Shown here in pieces: positions 52,741 through 61,292 of a DNA stretch of 64,000 bases. The position numbers and the translations under genes were made by a program. Every line of letters begins with the position of its first letter. Within the stretch, counting starts at the first letter, position 1. This DNA comes from a bacterium (lineage in GTDB: Bacteria > 4484-113 > JAFGCY01). The notes under the pieces were generated by a model that saw nothing but the letters and a program-made list of their open reading frames with translations, was not told the origin of the DNA and ran no database searches. The stretch spans positions 58,602 to 122,601 of the forward strand of contig JAGRNT010000015.1 of assembly GCA_020440605.1 (NCBI GenBank). The letters run 5' to 3'.

Positions 52741-53219
52741 CCCGCCAGCGCCTGCAGGGTGGCGAGGGACTCACGCGCGTGGTTGGCAACGTCCCCCGGG
52801 CCTTCGTAGTAGAAGATCCGGCGGATCACGCCCTTGCCATCCACCACGAAGGTGATGCGCTTCATCTCCTTGCCGGTGGGCTCCGGGGTGCCGAGCTTCA
52901 GGCGGTACTCCCAGTCCTTGTCAACGAGCAGCCCGAAGGGCATCTCATGCTTGGCGGCAAAGCCCTGGTGCGACTTGATCGAATCCGCTGAAACGCCGAA
53001 GACCTCGGCGCCGAGCTTCACGAATTCCGGATGGAGTTCCGTGAAAGCCACAGCTTCCTTCGTTCAACCGCCGGTGTAGTCCTTCGGATAGAAGAACAGC
53101 ACGAAGGGCTTGCCCTTGAGGTCCTTGAGGCTGACCGTGCCTCCGCGATGGTCCTCCATCGTGAAGTCCGGAGCCTTCTGGCCCTCGCGCAGCCCGCCTC
53201 CGCCGAATGTCTCTGCCAT
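52737..53219 (-). CDS. Peroxiredoxin (Bcp/AhpC-TSA), selenocysteine-containing
   Basis: 160 residues if the TGA at 53066-53064 is read as selenocysteine (position 52). Frame is unbroken on both sides: KAPDFTMED, KPFVLFFYPKDYTGG-U-TKEAVAFTELHPEF, then FGVSADSIKSHQGFAAKH and FVVDGKGVIRR. In Bcp-type peroxiredoxins the motif is TPGCTKEA, so the TGA is exactly the peroxidatic Cys, and a second Cys five residues later is absent. A hairpin CTGTG-GCTTT-CACGG begins 11 bases after the TGA. It reduces peroxides in the cytosol. The start at 53219 has AAGGCAGG upstream. An alternative is a Cys-to-stop pseudogene, which the intact frame argues against. Confidence 0.85.
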
Positions 53220-53281
53220 ATCTGCCTGCCTTCAGGGGTGATTGGCCCATTCTAGGACATGCCGGATTGGCAACGTGAATG

Positions 53282-53415
53282 GCAAGAAGTGATCTACCAC
53301 AAAGGGCACAAAGGACACGAAGGGTTTTATGGAATCTCCAAATATTCCCTGAGACCCTAAGAAAACTTTGTGCTCCTGGTGTTCTTTGTGGTCAGTAATT
53401 CTTCGTGATCTTCTA
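53282..53415. repeat. Long imperfect inverted repeat (ACCACAAAG type)
   Basis: ACCACAAAGGGCACAAAGG and TTTGTGCTCCTGGTGTTC with TTTGTGGT form arms of about 27 bases around a 50-base loop. Located between two minus-strand genes; it may act as a terminator or RNA structure. Confidence 0.6.
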
Positions 53416-53736
53416 AGTGGCGATCACCGTGTAGGTCTGGAAGTCCGAGGTCATCGGAGGCGTGCGGCCCTCTTCCTTGGCCTTCTGGATGTCCTCAAAG
53501 CCCCGGCGGTGGCCCTTCAGGAAGGCCTCGCTCTTGGTCCAGGCCTTGAAGTGCTCTTCCGCCTCCCAGTGGGAGACGATCAGGTAGGGCTTGCCCTCGC
53601 TGGCCGGCCGCAGCACTTCCATGTACCTGAAGCCCTCCATCTTGTCGATCTCCCCGGCCCGGGTGGAGAACAGATATTCGAAGCGCTCAGCGAAATCCGG
53701 CTGGCACGTAATGTAATTGATCGCGACAAAGGTCAT
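53413..53736 (-). CDS. Antibiotic biosynthesis monooxygenase-like (IsdG/HmoB-type) protein
   Basis: 107 residues. The ferredoxin-like fold has AINYITCQPDFAERFEYLFS, GFRYMEVLRPASEGKPYLIV, SHWEAEEHFKAWTKSEAF; this is the ABM/IsdG pattern, with a Trp and His suited to haem binding. Some members cleave haem, others are quinol monooxygenases. AGAGGACGTC precedes the ATG. Confidence 0.85.
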   Translation of the reverse strand: MTFVAINYITCQPDFAERFEYLFSTRAGEIDKMEGFRYMEVLRPASEGKPYLIVSHWEAEEHFKAWTKSEAFLKGHRRGFEDIQKAKEEGRTPPMTSDFQTYTVIAT

Positions 53737-53957
53737 GACGTCCTCTCAGGGAGTTGAGGGTCGGATGCCTTGATCCGCCCTACACGGGAACAGCCCGCGG
53801 CTTTTACTTCGTCATCGTCGCGTGACCCCGTTTGCCCGGGTCACATTTCATCCCGCTAGTTGAGACAGCGTCTCAGTAGGTGACTGATTATATTGCCTCG
53901 CCAGCAATATGTAAATACCATGAAGGACATCCGGCGGCAGGCAGCCACCGCGCACGA
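53737..53957. other. Gap without a recognisable gene
   Basis: Contains no convincing frame. Ends at the -10 box of lipA. Confidence 0.4.
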
Positions 53958-53963
53958 TATCAT
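53958..53963 (+). promoter_or_regulatory. -10 box of the leaderless lipA promoter
   Basis: TATCAT, then TTCCCC, then the GTG at 53970. No ribosome binding site. Confidence 0.55.
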
Positions 53964-53969
53964 TTCCCC

Positions 53970-54875
53970 GTGAGCGACAGCAGCGCACCCACGAAGCAGC
54001 GACCCGGCTGGATCCGGGTCCGGCGTCTCGACCTGGCGAGCGAGGAGCAGGTCAGCACCACGCTCGGCGGTCTGGCAACGGTCTGCCAGAGTGCCAACTG
54101 CCCCAACATCGGCGACTGCTGGGGACGCAGCACGGCGACCTTCATGGTGATGGGCGACAAGTGCACCCGCGCCTGCCGCTTCTGCAACGTGGACTTCGGC
54201 AAGCCCGAGCCGCTCAATCCGCACGAACCGGCCCAGCTGGCCCAGAGCGTGCGCGAGCTGGGGCTGAAGTTCGCCGTCGTCACCTGCGTGGACCGCGATG
54301 ACCTGACTGACAGCGGCAGCGCGCACTGGGCAGCCTGCATCGACGCGGTGCACGAGGTCGGTCCGGAAGTGCAGATCGAGGTCCTGACCGGCGACTTCAA
54401 GGGCAGCGAGGCGGACATCGCCCGCGTGGTCCGGGCCCGCCCGGAGGTCTTCGCCCACAACCTGGAAACCATCCCGCGCCTGCAGGGCCGTGTGCGCCAC
54501 AAGGCGCGCTGGGACACCAGCCTGCGCGTGCTGCGCCTGGCCCGCAGCATCGCCGCCGCCGAGGGCCTGCCGCTCGTGACCAAGAGCGGGATCATGCTCG
54601 GGCTCGGTGAGACATACTTCGAGGTGCAGGAGGCGATGCACCTGCTGCTCGAGGCCGGGGTCGAGATCCTCACCATCGGCCAGTACCTGAAGCCGATGGA
54701 CCGCCCCGACAAGCTGAGTGTGGAGCGCTTCGTGGAGCCCGCGGAATTCGAGCGCCTGCATGACTACGGCATGCAGATCGGCTTCGCCGGAATTGCCAGC
54801 GGGCCTCTGGTGCGCAGCTCCTACCGCGCGGAGACACTCTATGCGCAGGCCATGGCGAGGAAGGCGGCGGGTTAG
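53970..54875 (+). CDS. lipA: Lipoyl synthase
   Basis: 301 residues from the GTG at 53970. A radical SAM enzyme that inserts two sulfurs into the octanoyl group of lipoyl-dependent enzymes. The auxiliary cluster has Cys39, Cys44 and Cys50 (CQSANCPNIGDC); the SAM cluster has Cys65, Cys69 and Cys72 (CTRACRFC). The C-terminal RSSY motif is present. Both clusters are complete. The GTG is preferred because of the -10 box six bases upstream; an earlier ATG in the same frame at 53880 has no upstream signal. Confidence 0.94.
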   Translation: MSDSSAPTKQRPGWIRVRRLDLASEEQVSTTLGGLATVCQSANCPNIGDCWGRSTATFMVMGDKCTRACRFCNVDFGKPEPLNPHEPAQLAQSVRELGLKFAVVTCVDRDDLTDSGSAHWAACIDAVHEVGPEVQIEVLTGDFKGSEADIARVVRARPEVFAHNLETIPRLQGRVRHKARWDTSLRVLRLARSIAAAEGLPLVTKSGIMLGLGETYFEVQEAMHLLLEAGVEILTIGQYLKPMDRPDKLSVERFVEPAEFERLHDYGMQIGFAGIASGPLVRSSYRAETLYAQAMARKAAG

Positions 54876-54878
54876 ACA

Positions 54879-55301
54879 TTGGCAACGCGCCTCGCAGCTA
54901 CCCGCCGGATGCCGATGCTGGCAGCGGCGAGCATCATCGGTGCCCTGATCCTCGTGGCGCACATCGTCACGCTGCGCATCGTGCCCCAGCTCGGCACGGA
55001 GCTGGTCACGCTGCTGGCCGGCACGCCCTTCGAGTTCAGCATCCCTCGCAATGAGCTGCGCGACCTCGGCCTGCATGTGGCGATGTTCTCGCTGTTCACG
55101 CTGAGCTACCGCCTGAGCTGGCGCGGCTCCGGCCCTGCCGTGCGCTGGGCCACCTTCCTGCTGTGCAGCGGCTGGGGCGCCTTCTGCGAAAGCCTTCAGA
55201 TCTTCATCCACCGCCGCGACTTCTCCCCGCTGGACCTCAGTGTCAACATGCTCACGCCGCTGCTGCTGATCGGCATCATCCGGCTGTTCGAGAAGAAGTA
55301 G
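54879..55301 (+). CDS. VanZ-like small membrane protein
   Basis: 140 residues from a TTG at 54879, or about 130 from the ATG at 54909. Four hydrophobic segments. FLLCSGWGAFCESLQIFIHRRDFSPLDLSVNMLTP matches the VanZ-like pattern (E-x2-Q...R...D-x3-N) in pieces: CESLQIF, RRDFS and DLSVNM. Starts four bases after lipA. VanZ-like proteins are of unknown function, some giving glycopeptide resistance. Confidence 0.7.
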   Translation: MATRLAATRRMPMLAAASIIGALILVAHIVTLRIVPQLGTELVTLLAGTPFEFSIPRNELRDLGLHVAMFSLFTLSYRLSWRGSGPAVRWATFLLCSGWGAFCESLQIFIHRRDFSPLDLSVNMLTPLLLIGIIRLFEKK

Positions 55302-55658
55302 TCAGTTGTCAGTGGTCAGTGGTCAGGATAAGAAGCAGAATGAGAATGAGAAGCAGCAGTCATCAGTTGCCAGACTAAAGGCTGGCCCCCAGTGGAATCT
55401 TGGAAAATGAAGTAGTCAGCAGGCAGTGGTCAGGACTGGAAGCAGAATCAGAATGAGAAGCAGCAGCAGTGGTCAGTAGTCAGTGGTCAGTGGTCAGTGG
55501 TGAGTGGTCAGCGAGAAGCAGTTTGCAGAAACAGAAACAGCAGACTTCCGTTGTCAGTTTCCAGGTTTCACGGCCTGACTCAACTACTGTTTCTCATTCT
55601 GATTCTGCTTCCAGTCCTGACCACTGACTACTGACCACTGTGTCTGACTACTGATTTC
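55302..55658. repeat. Long block of heptamer and hexamer repeats between convergent genes
   Basis: Copies of CAGTGGT/CAGTAGT with GAATGAGAAGCAG on the left (55302-55520) and complements GACCACTGACTACTGACCAC with TTCTCATTCTGATTCTG on the right (55560-55655). The largest block of this kind in the window; no gene. Confidence 0.75.
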
Positions 55659-56855
55659 TCAGTGTTGATGCCTGATTCCGCTCGCTGCCCGGCTCGCTCC
55701 CTTCTGCTTCTGGAAGCTCGCATCCGGCGTGCCGCGGAACATGCGCGGGATGTAGGGATAATCCTGCGTGATCACGTAGTAGTACGTGCCCTCGGGAAAC
55801 TCCGGCGTGACCCCGTAGCGCCCGTTGCATTCATCGAGCTGGCCCAGCCCCTCGACATATTCGTAGTCCTCGATATAGGTACCGTCGTATATTCCGCCGG
55901 GTCCGTCCCCGCGCATCCCGGCCCGCAGGCGGTAGCTGCTCTGCAGTTCGACAACAGCGCTGCCAGCATCCCAGGTGTCGGCGTAGCCATACAGGGCATA
56001 GACCGGGAAGCCGTCGGCCGCGAAGCCGATCAGGCCCATCGCGCTGCCATCCAGTTCCGTGAGCGTGCCCCAGGGCAGGCCGTGGTAGTGGTAGGCCCCG
56101 CCCGGCTGCACATGCCCGTGGCTGAAGTCCAGACCCAGCCCGTCGGGCATCGGCTCGAGCTGCCAGCCGCTGAAGCGGTCATTGTTCCAGAATTCGTTGG
56201 CAAAGGGATCGAAGGGCACGCCGTTGATCGCCACGCCGAAGGCATCCGGCAGGTAGTAGGGCGTGGCGCTGCTGTTGGCAACGGGGTCCAGAGGCACGCG
56301 GAACTGCCAGTCCTGCTCCGTCATCACATTTCCGTTGTTGCCGATTTCATGATCCGGCAGCCCGCTGGAACTGATGTAGCGGTAGCTGCCGTCCACCGTG
56401 ATCTTCGTGCCGTTCTTCCCGCTCAGCAGCAGCGGATCCAGCACCGTTTCCTCCTCGTCCATTCCGGAGTCCGCCTGCACGCCGCTGTCCTGGGGCAGGT
56501 AGCCGTACTCCTGCAGGTACCAGTCCTCGATCGTCAGCGGGGCCAGCGCCTCGCTGCCGTCCTCCGTCTGCATACCGGAATCGCTCTGCGCCTGCTCACC
56601 GGCATCCTCCTCCACTGCGCCGTCCTCCGTCAGGTCCCCGACCGGCTGCGTCAGCTCAGTGTCGTCGGTTTCCTGCTGCACCTGCTCGCTGTCAGCGACG
56701 GACTGATCCGCCAATGGCAGCAGAGCCGCATCCTCGGGCTGTGCATTCCCACCCGCCACCTGAGCGGCCGCCGTGCCTCCCCCGCAGCCGCTCTGCAGCA
56801 GGCTGCAGGTTCCGCAGAGCAGCACTGCGATCATCAGCATTCCATATCTGTCCAT
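55659..56855 (-). CDS. YHYH-domain lipoprotein
   Basis: 398 residues. Signal peptide ends in LQSGC (Cys24), followed by a long Asp/Glu/Gln-rich linker (about 40-130). The C-terminal domain has SHGHVQPGGAYHYHGLPWG and FAADGFPVYALYGY, the YHYH family signature, with several conserved aromatic and His residues that may bind metal or a carbohydrate. GGGAGGACGAGAC precedes the ATG. Function of YHYH proteins is unknown. Confidence 0.85.
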   Translation of the reverse strand: MDRYGMLMIAVLLCGTCSLLQSGCGGGTAAAQVAGGNAQPEDAALLPLADQSVADSEQVQQETDDTELTQPVGDLTEDGAVEEDAGEQAQSDSGMQTEDGSEALAPLTIEDWYLQEYGYLPQDSGVQADSGMDEEETVLDPLLLSGKNGTKITVDGSYRYISSSGLPDHEIGNNGNVMTEQDWQFRVPLDPVANSSATPYYLPDAFGVAINGVPFDPFANEFWNNDRFSGWQLEPMPDGLGLDFSHGHVQPGGAYHYHGLPWGTLTELDGSAMGLIGFAADGFPVYALYGYADTWDAGSAVVELQSSYRLRAGMRGDGPGGIYDGTYIEDYEYVEGLGQLDECNGRYGVTPEFPEGTYYYVITQDYPYIPRMFRGTPDASFQKQKGASRAASGIRHQH

Positions 56856-56940
56856 GTCTCGTCCTCCCGATGGTTCTGCCCTGGCATGCCTGCCTGTGCA
56901 AATGGGAGTTCAGAGCAGCCGTCACAGTTGCAGCATGCCC

Positions 56941-56946
56941 TAGAAT
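56941..56946 (+). promoter_or_regulatory. -10 box of a leaderless promoter
   Basis: TAGAAT, then CTGCGC, then the ATG at 56953. Confidence 0.55.
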
Positions 56947-56952
56947 CTGCGC

Positions 56953-57276
56953 ATGCGACTGGAATCCCAGCATCTCTGGCAGCGTGGCGTGCAGGACGTA
57001 CGCTTAAGCGTCGACAAGTACAACGGGCTCGCGAGCGAGATTGACGCGATCCTCTACGCGCAGTTCTTCGACGAGCTGATCGAGCAGCACTATGCCAATG
57101 GCGCGGAGCTGCCGAGCCCCGAGGATCTCTCCGCCTACCTCGTGAAGAGCGGCTGGAGCGACGAATGCGCGATCGAGATCGAGGAGTTCTACGACAACAT
57201 CCTGCTCTACCAGCGCTACCGGCGCGGGGAACTGCCGCGCCAGCGGCCCGACGGGCATTTCCGCACACTGGCCTGA
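56953..57276 (+). CDS. Small acidic hypothetical protein
   Basis: 107 residues. Mostly helical and acidic, with SEIDAILYAQFFDELIEQHY and a Trp-containing turn (KSGWSDECAIEI). No family recognised, no signal peptide. Leaderless start. Confidence 0.6.
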   Translation: MRLESQHLWQRGVQDVRLSVDKYNGLASEIDAILYAQFFDELIEQHYANGAELPSPEDLSAYLVKSGWSDECAIEIEEFYDNILLYQRYRRGELPRQRPDGHFRTLA

Positions 57277-57365
57277 GCTGTGAGTAGACCGGCTGCAGCG
57301 GGTATAGAATGAGGTTGGCCGGCCAGGCAGTAGACAAGTGCTGCGGGCCGGTATGGGAGGAAAAG

Positions 57366-59099
57366 ATGTCCGCCATGCGCCTGACTGTCTGCCTGCTCTG
57401 GATCGCCCTGCTCGCCGGCTGCTCCGCTGACCGGGGTTCAGCTCCGGCCGAGGACAGCCCAGCTATGGATACGGCCACGCTGCTGCGGACCGAACTGGAG
57501 CGCGTGCTGGCCCAGCGGGGGATTGAGCTCGATGCCGCCGGCAATCCCACGCGCGCCGTCTCGGCCCTGCCGAAACGGGACTACCGCGCCCCGGCACGCT
57601 TCAATGACATCATCGGCGAGCGCGCGCAGCTGAGCTGGGTGCACCATCAGCTCGGCGACTACGACCACAACGGCGAGGTCAACATCTCCGACCTCACCCC
57701 AGTCGGCATCCACCTCGGCAAGACCAGTGCCAGCCCGGACTGGCTGCAGGCCCAGGCAGCGGACGGCGATGGCAACAATGAGATCAACATCGCCGATGTG
57801 ACACCGATCGGCCAGAACTTCGGTGCGGCACTGGGCGGCTACCTGCTGCAGATCAGCCCGCTACCCGGTGATCCCTTCGAGGATTACGCCTTCGTGGACT
57901 TCGCTGAAGGCTTTGACAACGGCAATACCCTGGAGTTCGGCTACAGCGCGCCGGACATCGACGCCGCGGATTACCGTGTGAGCCCCGTTGGGCGCAGCCG
58001 TGATTTCGACTGGGATGTGTACCGCCTCGAACTGCCCGGCGGTTCTCAGCGCGACCCTGAACTGCTCGTGGCCGACGGGCGGCTGATGCTGGCCGCCGTC
58101 AGCATTGACAGCGCCGACCTGATCTACGCCGAGAGCAGCACCCCGCGACCGCATTCCAGCGCTGACTGGAGCGCGCATGTCGTGGACACGGACAATGTGG
58201 CCGGAGCGCAGCCGGGCCTGGCGATGATCGGCGGAGCTCCGGCGATCGGCTACTGCGCAGAGCATGCCGTGAGCGCCTTCGAGGTGCGCTATGCCCGCGC
58301 GCTGGTGGCGCAGCCGCTGGCAACGACGGACTGGCAGCATCACATGATCGAGGGCAGCCTGCCGCTGCAGAGCGTGCGCCTGCTGGAGAAGGACGGCCTG
58401 CCGGTGCTGACCGTGGAAAACGGCTCGGGCGGGCTGTTCCTCGGGGTCAGCCCCACGCCCTTCCCGAGCTCGGACCTCGACTGGTCGGACGTGGCTGTCA
58501 ACGCCGGCGTGACCGTCAACAATCCGGAGATCTGCCTGATCGGCAACCGCGTGCACGTGGCAAGCTACCAGTACGGCGGCAGCGGCGAGACCTACTACAG
58601 CGGAGCAAAATTCAACATTCCGACGGGCGCTGCCGACTTTGACAGCTTCCCGCTCTGGACCATCGGCGGGATCGCCCAGCACCACAGCATCCTCGGCTGC
58701 GGCGGCTATCCTGCAGTGCTGAGCCCGAATGAACCGGACGGTTCGCTGGACTTCCTCTACAGCAGCGAGGTGCGACCCCTGAGCGCCTTTCCCTGGTTTG
58801 TCAACAAGGCCTACAGCGACCCGACGGATATCCTGCACCCGGACAGCGTACTGTTCGAGGGCCGCCCCGCTGTGGCCTGCGGCCGCTTCAACCTCAACTT
58901 CATCTGGGGGCTGCGCACCCTGCCCCGCGACAAGACGGAGTGGACCAGCCAGGAAAGCCTTGAGGAGGGCACGCTGAATTTCGGGATCGGTGCCAACAGC
59001 ATCGTCGTCAGCGGGGAGCTGCCGCTGATCGCCTTCACGGAGTTCGATGCCCCGAACGGCGTGCGCCACATCGCGATCGCAATCGCCAACGAACGCTGA
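57366..59099 (+). CDS. Lipoprotein with dockerin-like repeats and beta-propeller-like repeats
   Basis: 577 residues from the ATG at 57366 (GGAGGAAAAG). Lipobox LLAGC (Cys19). A helical ELERVLAQRGIELD segment, then two dockerin-type calcium repeats: GDYDHNGEVNISDLTPVGIH and DGDGNNEINIADVTPIGQ. A beta-rich C-terminal region of about 430 residues follows with repeats of the type ADLIYAESSTPRP and Y-S-G/S-x-V. The front half is homologous to the lipoprotein at 15175-15978. No cohesin is seen. Confidence 0.75.
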   Translation: MSAMRLTVCLLWIALLAGCSADRGSAPAEDSPAMDTATLLRTELERVLAQRGIELDAAGNPTRAVSALPKRDYRAPARFNDIIGERAQLSWVHHQLGDYDHNGEVNISDLTPVGIHLGKTSASPDWLQAQAADGDGNNEINIADVTPIGQNFGAALGGYLLQISPLPGDPFEDYAFVDFAEGFDNGNTLEFGYSAPDIDAADYRVSPVGRSRDFDWDVYRLELPGGSQRDPELLVADGRLMLAAVSIDSADLIYAESSTPRPHSSADWSAHVVDTDNVAGAQPGLAMIGGAPAIGYCAEHAVSAFEVRYARALVAQPLATTDWQHHMIEGSLPLQSVRLLEKDGLPVLTVENGSGGLFLGVSPTPFPSSDLDWSDVAVNAGVTVNNPEICLIGNRVHVASYQYGGSGETYYSGAKFNIPTGAADFDSFPLWTIGGIAQHHSILGCGGYPAVLSPNEPDGSLDFLYSSEVRPLSAFPWFVNKAYSDPTDILHPDSVLFEGRPAVACGRFNLNFIWGLRTLPRDKTEWTSQESLEEGTLNFGIGANSIVVSGELPLIAFTEFDAPNGVRHIAIAIANER

Positions 59100-59563
59100 A
59101 CGGAGGTCCGGCGCGAGCCGGGCGTCGGAGCTCGAGCGCAAGCTCGGCTCGGAGGTCAGAATTAATTCTGACAACAGAGCGCACCGAGAGTTCAACCACA
59201 GAGAGCGCAGGGAGCACGGAGATATTGGAGTGAGCAGCGGAGGACACCGCAGCCGAGCAATCTTCTCGCATCCGCTCGGGTAGCAACGAGGCAAGCTCCT
59301 TAGGGTCTTGTCAACGCTAAGGCGCGAAGGCGCTGAGGAAACGGAGCTGCACAACTTGTTTGCGCACAATGCAAAGCCCCACGAATCCTCGATCTTCTAA
59401 TATGGCAATCCGTCCCGAGTGGGAGATCTCGATCTTCTGCTACACCCTACACCCGAGCTCCTATATCCTCCCAAGGACCGGCGTCACCCTGCGACGATTA
59501 CACGCTCGATCTGTCGATTGGGCAATCCGTCCCGAGTTGGAGATCTCGATCCTCTGCTACTTC
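59100..59563. repeat. Repeat mosaic, left flank of the EamA gene
   Basis: GGAG-hairpins CCGGCGCGAGCCGG, GAGCGCAAGCTC and CAGAATTAATTCTG, then ACCACAGAGAGCGCAGGGAG-type repeats, then two copies of a sequence containing GGAGATCTCGATC...ACCCGAGCTCCTATAT. The same blocks recur in the same order on the right flank (60500-61060). Confidence 0.75.
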
Positions 59564-60460
59564 CTACACCCGAGCTCCTATGTCCTCCAAAGGACCGCCA
59601 TCTCCCCCGCTTCCCGCTGCCGCCTTCCGCTGCACGACCACCAGTGCGATCCCCCCGAGGATCACCGCGCTGCTGATTGCCAGTCTCGCCGTCAGCACTT
59701 CACCCAGCAGCAGCACGCCTCCCAGCGCCGCAATCGGCGGCACACTGAGCTGCACCGCAGCCGCCGTGACCGAAGCCAGGCTGCGCAGCGCCGCGTACCA
59801 GAGCAGGTAGCCGATCCCCGAAGCCAGCGCGCCGGAGAGTACCGCCCAGCCAAAGCCCTGGATGCTGATCGAGGCACTGCCATGGCCAGGTGTGGCGAAG
59901 TCCTGCAACAGCAGCCAGACAAACGCAGGGAAGGCAACGTAGATGAAACTGCCGGCTGTGGCGGCCAGCGGATTGGCAACACCCCTGCCGCGCAGGGAGT
60001 AGACACCCCAGGCGATGCCGGCGGTGAGCATCAGCAGGGAGCTGAGCAGCGGCGGCTGGCTCAGGCCCGGCAGCAGCAGGTAGATCATCCCGGCGGCTGC
60101 CAGCAGGAAGCCGAGCAGTCGCTGGCCACGCAGGCGCTCGCCATGCAGCAGGCCATGCGTGATCATCGTGACCTGCACGGCGGCGAACAGCAGAAGCGCC
60201 CCGGTGGCGGCCGTGAGCTGCAGGTAAGCGAAGGAGAAACAGACGGCGTAGATCACGAGTGGCAGGGCGGAGAGGGAGTTGCCCTCAACCTTCATGCGGT
60301 GCACGTAGAGGATCAGCGCCAGCATCGCGGCGCCGGAAATGATGCGGATCGCGGTGAAGGAACCCGGGTCGATGCTGCCGGAGCTGAGCGCCAGGCGGCA
60401 GATGAGCGAGTTGCCGGCGAAAGCCAGCATCGCCAGTGTGGTGAGGATCAGCGTTCTCAT
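59564..60460 (-). CDS. EamA-family transporter
   Basis: 298 residues with about ten hydrophobic helices in two homologous halves, as in drug/metabolite (DMT) exporters; ASFAYLQLTAA-like and GIAWGVYSLRG segments are typical. Substrate unknown. Its last residues (GGPLEDIGARV) and the stop lie inside a copy of the flanking repeat. Flanked on both sides by the same repeat blocks. Confidence 0.85.
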   Translation of the reverse strand: MRTLILTTLAMLAFAGNSLICRLALSSGSIDPGSFTAIRIISGAAMLALILYVHRMKVEGNSLSALPLVIYAVCFSFAYLQLTAATGALLLFAAVQVTMITHGLLHGERLRGQRLLGFLLAAAGMIYLLLPGLSQPPLLSSLLMLTAGIAWGVYSLRGRGVANPLAATAGSFIYVAFPAFVWLLLQDFATPGHGSASISIQGFGWAVLSGALASGIGYLLWYAALRSLASVTAAAVQLSVPPIAALGGVLLLGEVLTARLAISSAVILGGIALVVVQRKAAAGSGGDGGPLEDIGARV

Positions 60461-61292
60461 TGCTGCGTGATGAGTGTACTACCGCGGAGCGCGCAGCGCA
60501 GTCATGCAAGGGAGGTCGAGCGCAGCTCGGCCATGGAGGTCGAGCGCCAGCTCGGCCATGGAGGTCAGAATTCATTCTGACAACAGAACGCACCGAGAGT
60601 TCCACCACAGAGAGCGCGGAGAACACGGAGGTATTGGTGCGAGCAGCGGAGTGTACCGCACCCGCCCAGGCTCGCATTCGGTCGATTGGCAACGAGGCAA
60701 TCTCTGTAAGTTTTTCTTAACGCAGAGGCGCAGAGCCGCCGAGGGGATGAGCGGAGCGCGTAGCGCAGTCATGCGTAAGCATGACAGAGCTGCGCATGAG
60801 CGGGATGCGGGAGGTGCGACACTTGATGTCGCACAATGCAAGGCCCCACGGATTCTCGAACTAGCGAAATGGCAATCCACCCCGCGCTCGAGATCCCGCC
60901 CCTCTACTACACCCTACACCCCAGGCTCCTATATCCTCCCAAGGACCGGCGTCGCCCTGCGACGATTGCACGCGAGCCGTGGCAATGAGGCAACCAGCCC
61001 AATGTGAGATCCCGCCCCTCTGCTACACCCTACACCCCAGCTTCTATATCCTCACTAGCCGCCGGACAGCCACGGGCGGGCATGTCACATAGGCCGGCGG
61101 CTGGGAATAAAGCAGTGGCACTATCTTCACTCCCATCTGCTGGACTAATATCGAGACTTGCAAGGCGTTTGCTATAACGAGAAGCCTCGAAGAACGAGCA
61201 GAAGACTGGATGGGTATGTCAATAAGTAAAAGAATCAAGAATACCGTCATTCAATTTGAAAAAACTGCTAATTTGAATTCTATATGAAGCCC
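60461..61292. repeat. Repeat mosaic, right flank of the EamA gene
   Basis: GAGCGCAGCTC twice with GGAGGT linkers, CAGAATTCATTCTG, ACCACAGAGAGCGCGGAGAAC, the GTAGCGCAG-TCATGC...CTGCGC nested hairpin (60760-60800), GGTGCGACACTTGATGTCGC, then two copies of CTACACCCTACACCCCAGG...CTATATCCTC. After 61090 the sequence turns AT-rich; nothing recognisable there. Confidence 0.75.

Noticed and set aside
52737..53219. Interpretation of the peroxiredoxin as a pseudogene with a nonsense mutation
   Set aside because: The frame is intact on both sides, codon use is normal, and the stop sits exactly on the catalytic Cys; a second redox gene in the window shows the same pattern.
59100..61060. Composite transposon around the EamA gene
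   Set aside because: The flanking repeats contain no transposase, no terminal inverted repeats and no target-site duplication that I can see; they look like intergenic repeat cassettes.
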